A stretch of 64,000 bases of DNA from NCBI RefSeq assembly GCF_006636215.1, contig NZ_VIFM01000028.1, forward strand, positions 1 to 64,000. Reading direction: 5' to 3'. A program made the translations under genes and the position numbers. Positions 8,867 through 18,112 of this stretch are shown here, piece by piece. This DNA is from Myxococcus llanfairpwllgwyngyllgogerychwyrndrobwllllantysiliogogogochensis. Its GTDB lineage: Bacteria > Myxococcota > Myxococcia > Myxococcales > Myxococcaceae. The notes below the pieces were generated by a model. That model was not told the origin of the DNA. It did no database searches and saw only the letters and a program-made list of their open reading frames with translations. The number at the start of each line of letters is the position of its first letter. Position 1 is the stretch's first letter.

Positions 8867-10819
8867 ATGTCCTCACCATCCGCAGCAAATCCAGAAACCC
8901 TGGACATTCCCAAGCAATCCCTGACAACCCGGCTTCTCAAACCAGACTTTCTGCTGAAGTCCTTGGCTTGCGTAGGATTTGTCTTTCTCGTCGCGCGGCT
9001 GGTTCAGCTCGCGGTCCCTGGGTCATTTCCACACGCGCTCCAGGCCTGGGTCCTCTGGCCAGTGCTCTGGGACGCGCCGCTCGAGCCGTGGCGGCCCTCG
9101 ACGCTGGCATCTCTGCTCCCCGCGCTGTGTTGGGGCGTGCTGCTCCTGCTGTGGCGGGAGCTGTCCTGGGTGGCGCGCGGGCAGCAGGCGTGCTCGCGAC
9201 TCCAGGTGCTCGCGCTGGCCTTCGTCCCAGGCTATTCGCTCGTGGGGCTGCCGCGCTTCTTCGCCACGCTGGTGGAGCCCCGCGCCCGCAGGGCCATCAC
9301 GCCGTGGGCCATCCTGGTGGGGCTCGTCGGCCCTCACCTCCTGCTCATCGGCGCGCTCGTGGCGGAGGCCTGGACCTCCACGAGCGGGTGGACGCTGGCG
9401 GTGCCCCTGTTCGATGGGGCGCTGCTGCTCGCGCAGACGGTGCTGCTGCTCGGCGCCTATCGCGTCTTGAGTCAGCGCGCGTCCACGCCGCCCGCTCCGG
9501 AACCCCGGGCCGAGGAGGAGCTCGCCCCCGAAGCCCCGCCGGAGCCTCCGCCCACCGAGGACACGGGCCTCGACTGTCCCGAGTGCGTCTGGGCCGCCCG
9601 CCTGTACCGGGCCCCCGGACGCATCGGCGCGCACTGCCTGGGCTGCGAGGGGGACCTGCTGTCGCCCATGGAGCAGGCCCGCTGGCTTCCGGAGCTGGGC
9701 GCCACGGGCACTCCCCTCGAGGAGACGGGACGGCAGGTCCGCTGTGTCTCGTGCGAGGCGTACGTCACCACCGTGATGCTGCCTGGAGGCGCGGTGTCAC
9801 CCTGCACCGCGTGCGGTGTGGTGTGGATGCGCGCGGGAATGCTGCACCGGCTCACCCAGGGACAGCAGGGCCGTCCCCGGGCGCGCCGTCCGGTCCCCGC
9901 GCCCGCTCGCGAACCCTGGATGCCGCCCCTGCTCTCTCCGCTCGCCAGCGGCGTGGTGGTGGCGGTGTGCGTGTTCGGAGGCGCTGCCTTCGTGACGATG
10001 CGTGCCCGGCCTCCCGTCTGTGACCCGGGCACCACGCTCCAGCGCGAGGAGCGCGAGGACGGCTGGGTGCTTCGCCAGTGCGTGAACGAGACGGGACAGC
10101 GGGATGGCGCCGCGTGGCTGCGAGACACGCGAGGAAGACTGCGCGAGAAGACCGCGTGGACGAAGGGGCGACGCTCGGGAGCGCATCACGCCTGGGACGC
10201 GACGGGGCAGTTGCGGACCGAGGGGCTGTATCAGGACGACCTGCCTCTCGGGGAGTGGAGCCGCTACACGGAGGAAGGGATGCGCTTCTCCCGAGCCTCC
10301 TGGTCGAAGGGCCTCCTGCATGGCGAGGTGGTGGACGTGGCCGACAGTGGCTTGCCCCACGAGCGCCGGAACTATTCGCAGGGCGTGCTCGACGGTCCCT
10401 ACACGCTCTACTTCACGGGGGGCGGTCGGAAGGTGGAGGGGACGTATGCGCGGGGCCTGCGGCATGGAAGCTGGACGCGCTACGGGACGACGGGGGCGCC
10501 CCTCGAGTCGGTGCTGTGGAACCAGGGCGAACCCACGCTGGTGCTGGAGGATGAGCCAGGCACCTCGCTCGCGTCGCGGGGCGGCGCGCGGCGGGGGCCC
10601 GACGAGCTGCTCTACGGGGGACGTTCCCTGGACTGGTGGAACCGTCGGCTGCGACAGCTGTGGCCCCGGCGCGAGGAATCGGACCGGGCCGCGCGGTACT
10701 CGCTCACGGTGCACCGCGCGGGCCTCAACGGCCTGAAGGTGCAGGAGACGACCGCGGGGCCCAGGGTGCTGGTCGCCACGCCCGACCTGGAAACCCCTGT
10801 CTCGGTGGACACACCATGA
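8867..10819 (+). CDS. Membrane protein with zinc-ribbon and YwqK/MORN-like repeats
   Basis: A 650-aa protein in three parts. About 25-200 has four or five membrane segments. About 235-330 has two Cys clusters, CPEC...CLGC and CVSC...CTAC, consistent with two zinc ribbons of the TFIIB/'zf' type. After another membrane segment (about 365-385), residues 400-560 form a run of YwqK/MORN-variant repeats of the type G-x-W/Y-x-x-Y. Databases often call such repeats 'toxin-antitoxin system YwqK antitoxin', but nothing here supports a toxin partner. The SD GAGGGGGGAA directly precedes the ATG. Its stop overlaps the ATG of the next gene (ATGA at 10816), implying translational coupling to the M16 pair. 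Confidence 0.75.
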   Translation: MSSPSAANPETLDIPKQSLTTRLLKPDFLLKSLACVGFVFLVARLVQLAVPGSFPHALQAWVLWPVLWDAPLEPWRPSTLASLLPALCWGVLLLLWRELSWVARGQQACSRLQVLALAFVPGYSLVGLPRFFATLVEPRARRAITPWAILVGLVGPHLLLIGALVAEAWTSTSGWTLAVPLFDGALLLAQTVLLLGAYRVLSQRASTPPAPEPRAEEELAPEAPPEPPPTEDTGLDCPECVWAARLYRAPGRIGAHCLGCEGDLLSPMEQARWLPELGATGTPLEETGRQVRCVSCEAYVTTVMLPGGAVSPCTACGVVWMRAGMLHRLTQGQQGRPRARRPVPAPAREPWMPPLLSPLASGVVVAVCVFGGAAFVTMRARPPVCDPGTTLQREEREDGWVLRQCVNETGQRDGAAWLRDTRGRLREKTAWTKGRRSGAHHAWDATGQLRTEGLYQDDLPLGEWSRYTEEGMRFSRASWSKGLLHGEVVDVADSGLPHERRNYSQGVLDGPYTLYFTGGGRKVEGTYARGLRHGSWTRYGTTGAPLESVLWNQGEPTLVLEDEPGTSLASRGGARRGPDELLYGGRSLDWWNRRLRQLWPRREESDRAARYSLTVHRAGLNGLKVQETTAGPRVLVATPDLETPVSVDTP

Positions 10820-12123
10820 AGTCACGTCAGCGCTGTTGGGCCCTGCTCCCCCTGCTGTGGGCGGGAATCTCCGTGGCCGCGCCCTTCGAGGTCCTCCGCT
10901 CACAAGAGTCCAGCGAGCACCCGCGGCTCGTGCTGGCTCCGCGTGAGGGCGCGAGGACGGCCACCCTCGTGGTGCTCTTCTCCACCGGACGCTTCGACGA
11001 GGGCGGCGACACCGGCCTCACGCGGCTCTCCCAGCACGCGCTGCTGGAGGCCAACCTGCGCGGCGACTACGGCAAGCTGACGCGGGAACTCTTCGGCGCG
11101 GACGCGTCTCTGGAGCTGTTCACCGGGCTGCGCCAGAGCGGCTTCGTCCTCGAGTCGAACTCCGGGGACTTCGACCGGCTCGCGCGCCAATTGCTCGAGA
11201 CGCTGCTGGCCCCCAAGCTCATCCCCTCCAGACTGGAGGCGACCGCCGAGCGCACCACCCAGGACCCGGGACTGACGTCCTCGGAGGACTTCCTGGAGAC
11301 GCGCCTCGCCATCGCGCTCTCGGACGACCCTCGCTATGCGGCCGCGCCGCCTGGCAACCCCAGCAGCGCGCAGAGCATCTCCCCGGAGACGGTGGAGCGG
11401 CACCTCGCGGGCGCCTTCTCTCCACGCAACGCCACCGTCATCGCGGCGGGGACCTTCGACGCCGTCGCGCTGCGCCGCACGCTGGCGCGCTTCAAGGGGG
11501 GAATCCCCTCGCCCGTGGCGAGACTGCAGATTCAGCTCCCGGTGAAGCGGCAGCTGCCGGCGCACAGCGACGTCAACGTCCTGGCCTTTCCGGTGAAGCT
11601 CACCACCGCGTCGGAGTCAGCGGCCTTGCGCGTCGTGGGGCCCATGCTGCGCCGGCGCATGGAGCAGCGCTTCCGCACCATGGGCGTGGGATATGCACAG
11701 GATGCGTCGCCCCTGCTGACACCGTGGATGGACGCGCTGGTGCTGACGCTTCCGGCGAGCGACCCTTCCGCGTTGGACCTGGGCCCCTATCTCCTCCAGG
11801 AAGTCGCGGAGGTGCGCGAGGGCCGGGTGACCGCCGACGAGTTCGCGGCGGCCCAGGGCGCGGCCCTCACGCGACTGCGCCTGGAAGACCAGCACCCGCG
11901 CGCGGTGGCCCTGACACTCGCCGGCAGCCTCCAGACGCCCGCGTGGTACTCGGCGGAGGTGGAGCACTCGCTCTCCTCGCTGTCGCCGGAGGGCCTCGCG
12001 CGACTGGTCGAACCCTGGTTGCGCGAGGACCGCCTCGTACACCTGCTCTTCAGTCCCCGGGCGCTCTCCCCTCCCCCTCGCAAGACCTTCAACAACGCGG
12101 GCACCCGCTCGCGGCGACGCTAG
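10816..12123 (+). CDS. M16 peptidase-like subunit, catalytically inactive
   Basis: A 435-aa exported member of the M16 (pitrilysin/processing peptidase) family. A signal peptide spans about 1-22 (ending SVAAP). The N-terminal M16 domain keeps the fold pattern around GGDTGLTRLSQHALLEANL, but where the active family has HxxEH this protein has QHALLEA, so the zinc ligands are missing. A C-terminal M16C-like half follows. Its start overlaps the upstream stop as ATGA, and the active M16 gene starts 2 bp after its stop. In M16 pairs of this layout the inactive partner supplies half of the closed chamber, so the two products probably form a periplasmic heterodimer. Confidence 0.82.
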   Translation: MKSRQRCWALLPLLWAGISVAAPFEVLRSQESSEHPRLVLAPREGARTATLVVLFSTGRFDEGGDTGLTRLSQHALLEANLRGDYGKLTRELFGADASLELFTGLRQSGFVLESNSGDFDRLARQLLETLLAPKLIPSRLEATAERTTQDPGLTSSEDFLETRLAIALSDDPRYAAAPPGNPSSAQSISPETVERHLAGAFSPRNATVIAAGTFDAVALRRTLARFKGGIPSPVARLQIQLPVKRQLPAHSDVNVLAFPVKLTTASESAALRVVGPMLRRRMEQRFRTMGVGYAQDASPLLTPWMDALVLTLPASDPSALDLGPYLLQEVAEVREGRVTADEFAAAQGAALTRLRLEDQHPRAVALTLAGSLQTPAWYSAEVEHSLSSLSPEGLARLVEPWLREDRLVHLLFSPRALSPPPRKTFNNAGTRSRRR

Positions 12124-12125
12124 CC

Positions 12126-13412
12126 ATGTCCTCCCTTCGCTCCTGGCTCCTGCTGTGCTGCGCTCTCGGGTCCACCCTGGCGCTCGCCGCCGCTCCCATC
12201 GCCCCCCTCTTCCATGCCGAGCTGCTCCAGGACGGCACGGAGCTGGTGGTGCTGTCCCGTCCCGAGTCCGCCACGGCCTCGCTGCGCCTGGTGGTGCGCT
12301 CGGGCTCGTCGAGAGACCCCAGCGGCAAGGAGGGCCTGGCGCACCTGCTCGAGCACCTCGTCTTCCAGGGCAGTCAGGACGTGCCGGGCAAGACACTGCG
12401 CGCGAGCATCGACACGGCCGGGGGCACGCTCAACGCCTTCACGTCGGCCCGGTCCACGGTGTACGCACTGGACACGCCCGGGACGGGCTTCCTTCCGCTC
12501 GCGAGGGATGTGCTGCGGATGGTGACCAGTCCCACGCTCCCCGGCGGCAAGCGACTGGAGCGGGAGCTGGGCATCATCACCACCGAGGGCCGCTATCACT
12601 TCTCGCGGCAGAGCCTGGCAAGCCAGGTGGAGGAGGCGATGTTCCAGGACATCACCCTCGAAGGCGCCCTCATCGGCACGCCCGCCACCCGAGCGCGCAT
12701 CACCCGTGAGGACCTCCAGGAGTACTACGCGCGCAACTACGTCACCTCCAACGTGTCACTCGTCTTCACCGGGGCGGTGAGCGTCGAGCAGGCACGAGCC
12801 CTCGTGGAGGAGGCCTACCGCCTGCCGCCCGCGCTCCCGGAGGAGGCCGTCGCGCCCGCCATGCAGAGCGCGCAGTACCCCGTGGTGCAACAGACGCGGG
12901 CACACGTCACCTTCGTCACGCTGGGCTATCCCGTCCCCCGCGAGGAGCGGGCCACCTGTCGCGCGGTGGCGTCCCTGCTCCAGCTCCGGCTGTTGCAGCA
13001 GGTGCATGTGGAGGAGCCCATCGTCTCCGCGATGCGCGTGCTCTGCCTCAACCTGCGCGGCAATGACCTGCTGCTCGCCTTCGCATATACGCGCTCCATC
13101 GAGGGCTCGCGGTTGCCCTACCTCATGCAGGAGACCTTCGACGCGCTCGCCAAGAAGCCTCCCAGCGCGGCCGAGCGGAAGCTCCTGGAGAAGCGCGGCC
13201 AGCGCACCTCGGAGCGCTGGCGGGAGGCGGGGCCGGAGGTCGCGGACGCGGTCGCCTCACAGGCGGCGGAGCCCCGGCTGGAGTCCCTCACGGACCTGGG
13301 CTTCCTTCAGCCTCCGCCCATCCCCACGAGCGCCCAACTGAAGGACTTCGCGCGCCGCCACTTCGTGGAGGAGCAGGCGGTGCGCATCACCAGCTCGCCG
13401 CTGGAGGGGTGA
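12126..13412 (+). CDS. M16 peptidase, active zinc subunit
   Basis: A 428-aa periplasmic M16 metallopeptidase. A signal peptide covers about 1-22 (LLCCALGSTLALAAA). The inverted zinc motif HLLEH (HxxEH) sits in EGLAHLLEHLVFQGS, and the downstream acidic ligand region (about 70 residues on, in RELGIITTEGRYHF) is present. An M16C middle domain starts near TREDLQEYYARNY. I chose the ATG at 12126 because it begins the signal peptide and lies just after the upstream stop. It is expected to cleave small peptides or misfolded proteins together with the inactive partner encoded at 10816. Confidence 0.88.
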   Translation: MSSLRSWLLLCCALGSTLALAAAPIAPLFHAELLQDGTELVVLSRPESATASLRLVVRSGSSRDPSGKEGLAHLLEHLVFQGSQDVPGKTLRASIDTAGGTLNAFTSARSTVYALDTPGTGFLPLARDVLRMVTSPTLPGGKRLERELGIITTEGRYHFSRQSLASQVEEAMFQDITLEGALIGTPATRARITREDLQEYYARNYVTSNVSLVFTGAVSVEQARALVEEAYRLPPALPEEAVAPAMQSAQYPVVQQTRAHVTFVTLGYPVPREERATCRAVASLLQLRLLQQVHVEEPIVSAMRVLCLNLRGNDLLLAFAYTRSIEGSRLPYLMQETFDALAKKPPSAAERKLLEKRGQRTSERWREAGPEVADAVASQAAEPRLESLTDLGFLQPPPIPTSAQLKDFARRHFVEEQAVRITSSPLEG

Positions 13413-13415
13413 GCT

Positions 13416-14483
13416 TCACCACAGCATGTCCTGGTCCTCGGTGACGCCGGGGACGTTGGAGAGCTGGAGCGTCTGGCCGCCCACCGTCACCGTGCCCTCG
13501 AAGAAGCCCACGGGCTGGGCGAAGTGGCTGATGATGAGGCGCAGGTTGCGCTCCTCGCGGTGGACGTAGAAGGGCTGGAAGCGCAGGTCCACCGCGCCGT
13601 CCACCGTCGTCAGCCGCCACGGCGCGAGCAGGTCCTTCGTGTCGTATTCGAAGCGCGCGCGGGCCAGCGGGTACAGCCGGTCCCCCAGCCACAGCGCGTT
13701 CTCATTGGCCTCGGTGTTGCTCTCGTTGAAGCCCTCGACGAGGTTGAGTCCCACGGGCGTGCCATCCGCCAGCCGGCCCGCGGCGAAGGCCCAGCGCCAC
13801 GCCGTATGCCGCGCCAGATAGCCCTGCGTGTAGTCGATGCCGCCCACGCCCCCGTCCAGTCGGAAGCGCTTGCCGCCCGCCTCCAGGCTGCCAAAGGACA
13901 ACAGGCCGTTGCGCTTCATCGTGACATTCACGAGCCCGTCACCCTGCACGGGCGCAATCACCGTCAGCGCGGGAGGGCCACCCGCGACGAGCAGCTCGCC
14001 GGCCCACTGGAAGGTGTTGAGGCTGCCGGTGCGCACGCGGCTGACGTCCACCTCCACCTGGTAGCGCTCGTCCGTCTCGCCCCGGCGGATGGCCAGCTTG
14101 CCGCCCAGCGTCCTGAAGGAAGCGGACAGTCCCGCGCCGGGCTTGTCTCCCAGCGACAACATGGGCCCCGGCGCGCCCAGGAAGCTCACGTCACACAAGG
14201 GCTTGCGCGCGGCCAGGTCGAGCGCCACCGCGAAGGCACTGGACGAGTAGCCCAGGTCCACCACCGCGAAGAGCGCGGCCACCTCCGGCGTCGCCACGAA
14301 GGTGTAGTGCCACCGCTTGCGCTTGAGCAGCCGGGTGGCGCGGGCCGGAGCCCACCGTCCCAGCAGCTTGGGCAGGTCCACTTCGGGCAACTCACCCTGG
14401 TACGTGCCAAATCGGGGCTCACCTTGCGAGGTGGCCACGGAGGCCGGCGCCAGGGGCAGGAGGGCTTCTCTCTCGGGCGTCAT
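13416..14483 (-). CDS. DUF2804 family protein
   Basis: A 355-aa soluble protein matching my recollection of the DUF2804 family (a duplicated beta-barrel related to hydroxyneurosporene-synthase/AttH-like folds). Recognisable stretches are RFGTYQGELPEVDLPKL near the N-terminus, KRKRWHYTFVATPE, LSFGSLEAGGKRFRLDGGVG, GYLARHTAWRWAFAAG and the C-terminal VPGVTEDQDMLW. The function of the family is unknown, with a lipid-like ligand suspected. There is no signal peptide. It is convergent with the M16 gene, separated by only 3 bp, and stands alone. Confidence 0.75.
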   Translation of the reverse strand: MTPEREALLPLAPASVATSQGEPRFGTYQGELPEVDLPKLLGRWAPARATRLLKRKRWHYTFVATPEVAALFAVVDLGYSSSAFAVALDLAARKPLCDVSFLGAPGPMLSLGDKPGAGLSASFRTLGGKLAIRRGETDERYQVEVDVSRVRTGSLNTFQWAGELLVAGGPPALTVIAPVQGDGLVNVTMKRNGLLSFGSLEAGGKRFRLDGGVGGIDYTQGYLARHTAWRWAFAAGRLADGTPVGLNLVEGFNESNTEANENALWLGDRLYPLARARFEYDTKDLLAPWRLTTVDGAVDLRFQPFYVHREERNLRLIISHFAQPVGFFEGTVTVGGQTLQLSNVPGVTEDQDMLW

Positions 14484-14578
14484 CCGCGCCCATTGGAAGC
14501 CAACCGCCGGCCGAAGTCACCCAGGCTCGACGACCCGAGGCGCCAACCGACGCCTCGGCGACACTGTCGGTGGGCCTC

Positions 14579-15748
14579 TCAGCTCCGGCCGAAGACGATG
14601 CGCTCCTGGGAGAGCAGCCCCGTGGTGACACGCAGGGACACCAGCGTCACCGCGACACAGGAGGCCGCGGCGATGAGGAAGGGCATTGGCCCCAGCACCT
14701 CGCCGCGAAGGACTTCGCCCGCCAGCAGCTGCTGGCCCACCACCGGCACGGCGAACATCCACAACTTCGTCTGCATGGGCGACAGCATCAACATCATGCC
14801 CGGCAACATGGGCACCACCATCAGCATGGACTGGTACATCTGTGCTTCCTTGAAGGAGCGCGCATAGGTGGCCACCCACATCTGCAGGGCGGAGACGGCC
14901 AGCGCCAGCGGCAGGATGGCCGCGACCATGCCCAGGGTGGCGGCGGCGTCGAAGCGGGCTCTCACGCCCAGGTCCTCCAGCGGGACATGTCGCACCACCA
15001 CGATAAAGCACGCCAGCGACCCCAACACGGTGACCCCCGCCATGGCGACGGTGGCGAGCCACTTGCCAGTGACCAGGGCACCGTGCGGCACGGGGTTGAG
15101 CAGCAAGGGCTCCAGCGAGCCCCGCTCGCGCTCACCCGCCATGGTGTCACTCGCCAGCTGCATGCCTCCTCCGAAGGCGGCCATCACCAGGAAGAAGGGC
15201 AGCATGTTGAGCACCATGGCGGCGGTGCGCTCCGGCGTGGACAGGTCCAGCTCCTCCACGCGCACCGGCATCGCCAGCTCCGGCGCCATGCCGCGCGCAT
15301 ACAACCGCTGGTCGCCCACGTGCCGCGAGTACCCCTGCAGCAGCCGCTGCGCCCGCTGCACCGACCGCTGGGCGGACTGGCGCGAGCTGTCCATGATGAG
15401 ATTCACATCCGCGGTGCGCCCGGAGGAGAAGTCCCGGCCGTAGTCCTGGGGCACCAACAGCACCACGTCCAGCGAGCCCGCGCGGATGCGCTCCTCGTAG
15501 TCCTCCGGGGCGTCCTTGAGCGTCACACCCAGGCGACTCAGGAAGGCCATCAGGCTGGGGGCATGCTCGCGCCCCACCACGGGCAGCTCCAGCGGCTTGT
15601 CCTTCCTCCAGGAGGCCATCACGTTGATCAACACCAGGAAGAGGAGCGGAGCCAGCAACGCCCACAGCAGGGAGGTGGAGGCCGTCCTCCGGTCCCGCAG
15701 GTAGTCCCTCAGCTCCTTGCGAAAGACAGTGCCAATCAGGCGCCTCAT
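14579..15748 (-). CDS. natB: ABC-2 type exporter permease (NatB-like)
   Basis: A 389-aa ABC-2 permease. A first membrane segment (about 22-42) is followed by a large extracytoplasmic domain (about 45-175). Five or more segments follow between 180 and 385. The ERERGSLEPLLLNPVPHGALVTGKW stretch is the conserved cytoplasmic coupling helix of NatB/YhaP-type permeases. Its ATG overlaps the stop of the ATPase gene (ATGA at 15745-15748), so the two are translationally coupled. The family exports sodium or small molecules and is implicated in cell-envelope stress. The substrate here is unknown. Confidence 0.85.
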   Translation of the reverse strand: MRRLIGTVFRKELRDYLRDRRTASTSLLWALLAPLLFLVLINVMASWRKDKPLELPVVGREHAPSLMAFLSRLGVTLKDAPEDYEERIRAGSLDVVLLVPQDYGRDFSSGRTADVNLIMDSSRQSAQRSVQRAQRLLQGYSRHVGDQRLYARGMAPELAMPVRVEELDLSTPERTAAMVLNMLPFFLVMAAFGGGMQLASDTMAGERERGSLEPLLLNPVPHGALVTGKWLATVAMAGVTVLGSLACFIVVVRHVPLEDLGVRARFDAAATLGMVAAILPLALAVSALQMWVATYARSFKEAQMYQSMLMVVPMLPGMMLMLSPMQTKLWMFAVPVVGQQLLAGEVLRGEVLGPMPFLIAAASCVAVTLVSLRVTTGLLSQERIVFGRS

Positions 15749-16479
15749 TGCATCAACCCCTGCTCACTGCCGATGGTCGCGACGAAGGCCTCTTCCAGGC
15801 TGTCCTTGCCGGTGCTCGCGCGCAGGGCATCCGGCGTCCCCTCCGCCACCACGCGGCCATGCGCCACCACGACGATGCGCTCACACAGCGCGGCGACCTC
15901 CTGCATGATGTGACTGGAGAAGACGACGCAGCGCCCCTCGTCCTTCAGTCGCCGCAACAGCGTGCGCACCGCGCGGGTGCTCATGACGTCCAGGCCGTTG
16001 GTCGGCTCGTCCAGCAGCACGTTGCGAGGCCCATGCACCAGCGCACGCGCCAGCGCCACCTTCACCCGCTCGCCCTGGCTGAAGCCCTCCGCGCGCCGGT
16101 CCGCGAGTTCCTTCATGTCCAGCAGGTCCACCAGCTCGTCCACGCACTTGTCCAACGCGGCGCCAGACAGCCCATGCAGCTCGCCGTAGTAGCGCGCGTG
16201 CTCGCGGGCGGTGAGGCGCGGATAGAGGCCCCGCGCATCCGGCAGCACCCCCAGCACACGCCGGGCGTCCTCTGGGCGGGCCGTCACGTCCACGCCGTCC
16301 ACCGTCGCGGTTCCCCGGTCCGGGCGCACCAGCGTGTAGAGCATGCGCAGCGTCGTCGTCTTCCCTGCGCCGTTGGGACCCAGGAGGCCGGTAATCATCC
16401 CGTCCTCGGCGGTGAAGGACACGTCCTCCACGGCCGTCACCTTCCCGAAGCGCTTGTGCAGGTTCGTGGCTCGTATCAT
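15745..16479 (-). CDS. natA: ABC exporter ATP-binding protein (NatA-like)
   Basis: A 244-aa cytoplasmic ATPase of the DrrA/NatA group. It has Walker A GPNGAGKTT (about 35-43), a signature variant FSQGERVKVALARAL, Walker B NVLLDEPTNGLD and the H-loop SSHIM. The order is ATPase then permease with a 4-bp overlap. The start lies 13 bp from the stop of the upstream hydrolase gene, so all three (hydrolase, natA, natB) may be one transcript. Confidence 0.9.
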   Translation of the reverse strand: MIRATNLHKRFGKVTAVEDVSFTAEDGMITGLLGPNGAGKTTTLRMLYTLVRPDRGTATVDGVDVTARPEDARRVLGVLPDARGLYPRLTAREHARYYGELHGLSGAALDKCVDELVDLLDMKELADRRAEGFSQGERVKVALARALVHGPRNVLLDEPTNGLDVMSTRAVRTLLRRLKDEGRCVVFSSHIMQEVAALCERIVVVAHGRVVAEGTPDALRASTGKDSLEEAFVATIGSEQGLMQ

Positions 16480-16492
16480 CGACGCTGCGTCC

Positions 16493-18010
16493 TCAGGGCA
16501 CGGGGCCGGCGAAAGAGGTGAAGAAGGGGGGCCGCGAGAGGCTCCCGCCGCACGAGGGCTTCAGGCCCTCCCCGCTGCCCTTGGCCACGAACTCCACCAT
16601 CAGCGAGCGGGCACAGTCGGCGACCAGCGCGTTGTGGCCCACCCCGGGCACCACGACGTGGAGACCGTTCTTCAACGTGCGCTTCGCCTCCTCCCCCCAG
16701 GCAGGCGGCGTCACCGGATCCAGCTCTCCGGACAACAGCAGCGTGGGCACGTCCGACACCACCGCGTCGCGGTAGCCCGAAGGCAGCGTCGCGCGGGGCC
16801 AGCCCTCGCACGCGGCCATCATCTCCAGGCCCATCAGCGCGCCGAACCAGGTGCCTTTCGCCTCGCGCTCCACATCCTCCTGGGTGAAGAAGGGCGCGTC
16901 CTCCGCGCAGATGACGGCGAACTGGAGTCCCCGGCTCATCGTCCGGTCCAGGGTGTCGCCGCCCCCCAGGCTCAGCGCGACGAAGGGCGCCCAGTCCTCC
17001 CGCGTCACCCGGTCCAACATCAGCGGCACCAGCGAGCCTCCCTCCGCGGAGTAGAGCTGCATCAGCAGCGCCCCCAGGAAGGCCTGTTGCGTCAGGACGA
17101 CGTCCTCCTGCACACCGGTGCGCGGATGCGGCACCCGCACACGCACCGGGGCCTCCGCCAGCTTCGCCAGCAACGCCTCCGTGCGGGCGCGCAGCTTGGG
17201 AAAGGTCTTCTCGCAGACCGCGTCCTGCTCGCAGTGGGACAGCAACAGCTCCAGCGCGCGCTGACCGTCGCGCGGCATGTACAAAGGCAGGTACAGCCCC
17301 ATGGGCGCCACGCCGTCGAGGATGGCCGTGCGCACCCGCTCCGGAAACTGGCGCATGTACACCAGCGCCGCGCGCGTCCCGTAGGAGACGCCCCAGAGGT
17401 TGACCTTTTCGTAGCCCAGCGCCGCGCGCACCTCGTCCAGGTCCGCCATCGCGATGGGCGTGGTGTACTGGCGCACGTCCGCCTCCCACCGCTCGCGACA
17501 CGCGTGGAGGCGTCGCGGGACGTCGCCTTCGTCGAAGAGCGCCGACAGCCCCTCCTCCTTCTGACGGAGCTCGCAGTCGAGCGGGCTCGAGTCGCCCGTG
17601 CCCCGCTGGTCCACCAGCACGATGTCGCGGTGGCGGCGGATGCGCTCCACGGCCAACAGCATCTCCGCCGTCCGCGTGGCCGACTGCCCGGGGCCGCCCG
17701 CCAGGTACACCAGGGGGTCTGGCTGGGGCTGGGCCGCCAGGGCGGGCACCACGGCGACCCGCAGGGACAGCTTGCGGCCCGACTTCGCCTCGCGGTTCTC
17801 GAAGACCTCGTACGTCCCGCATTGGGCCTGGAGCGACAGGCCCTCCAGCCGGCAGGGCTTCAGCTCCAGCTTGCGCCCCTGGGAGGGTGAGCTTCCCTGC
17901 GAGCAGGCGGCCAACGCCACCATCGCGAACCCGAGCATCCAGGCGCGCCAGGCTCCACGCCAGACAAGGGAGGGAATGTGGGTCCAGACACCAGGCACAG
18001 GCGTCTCCAT
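16493..18010 (-). CDS. Alpha/beta hydrolase lipoprotein, TAP-like
   Basis: A secreted serine hydrolase of the tripeptidyl aminopeptidase-like group (505 aa from the start chosen). A lipoprotein signal ends at LAAC (VALAACSQG). The oxyanion region is YLAGGPGQSAT, followed by DQRGTGDS. The nucleophile elbow is GVSYGTR. The C-terminal TAP-like part has LLLSGELDPVTPPAWG (Asp) and VPGVGHN (His), giving a full triad. Starts at 18034, 18010 and 17938 are all possible. I prefer 18010 because the Arg-containing n-region precedes the hydrophobic core. The substrate is probably peptides in the periplasm. It may be co-transcribed with natAB. Confidence 0.82.
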   Translation of the reverse strand: METPVPGVWTHIPSLVWRGAWRAWMLGFAMVALAACSQGSSPSQGRKLELKPCRLEGLSLQAQCGTYEVFENREAKSGRKLSLRVAVVPALAAQPQPDPLVYLAGGPGQSATRTAEMLLAVERIRRHRDIVLVDQRGTGDSSPLDCELRQKEEGLSALFDEGDVPRRLHACRERWEADVRQYTTPIAMADLDEVRAALGYEKVNLWGVSYGTRAALVYMRQFPERVRTAILDGVAPMGLYLPLYMPRDGQRALELLLSHCEQDAVCEKTFPKLRARTEALLAKLAEAPVRVRVPHPRTGVQEDVVLTQQAFLGALLMQLYSAEGGSLVPLMLDRVTREDWAPFVALSLGGGDTLDRTMSRGLQFAVICAEDAPFFTQEDVEREAKGTWFGALMGLEMMAACEGWPRATLPSGYRDAVVSDVPTLLLSGELDPVTPPAWGEEAKRTLKNGLHVVVPGVGHNALVADCARSLMVEFVAKGSGEGLKPSCGGSLSRPPFFTSFAGPVP

Positions 18011-18112
18011 GTATGGTGCGGCGGCCCCACGCATAGCACCCGTGCTGTTCGCGGTACACCCCTCGCCAACGCCGTGAATGCCCGCCGCGAGGGGCCGTCT
18101 GGTGATACGCCC

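Noticed and set aside
8867..10819. Label of the YwqK-repeat protein as part of a toxin-antitoxin system
   Set aside because: The repeats resemble MORN-type repeats and no toxin-like gene is adjacent. The partners are M16 peptidases.
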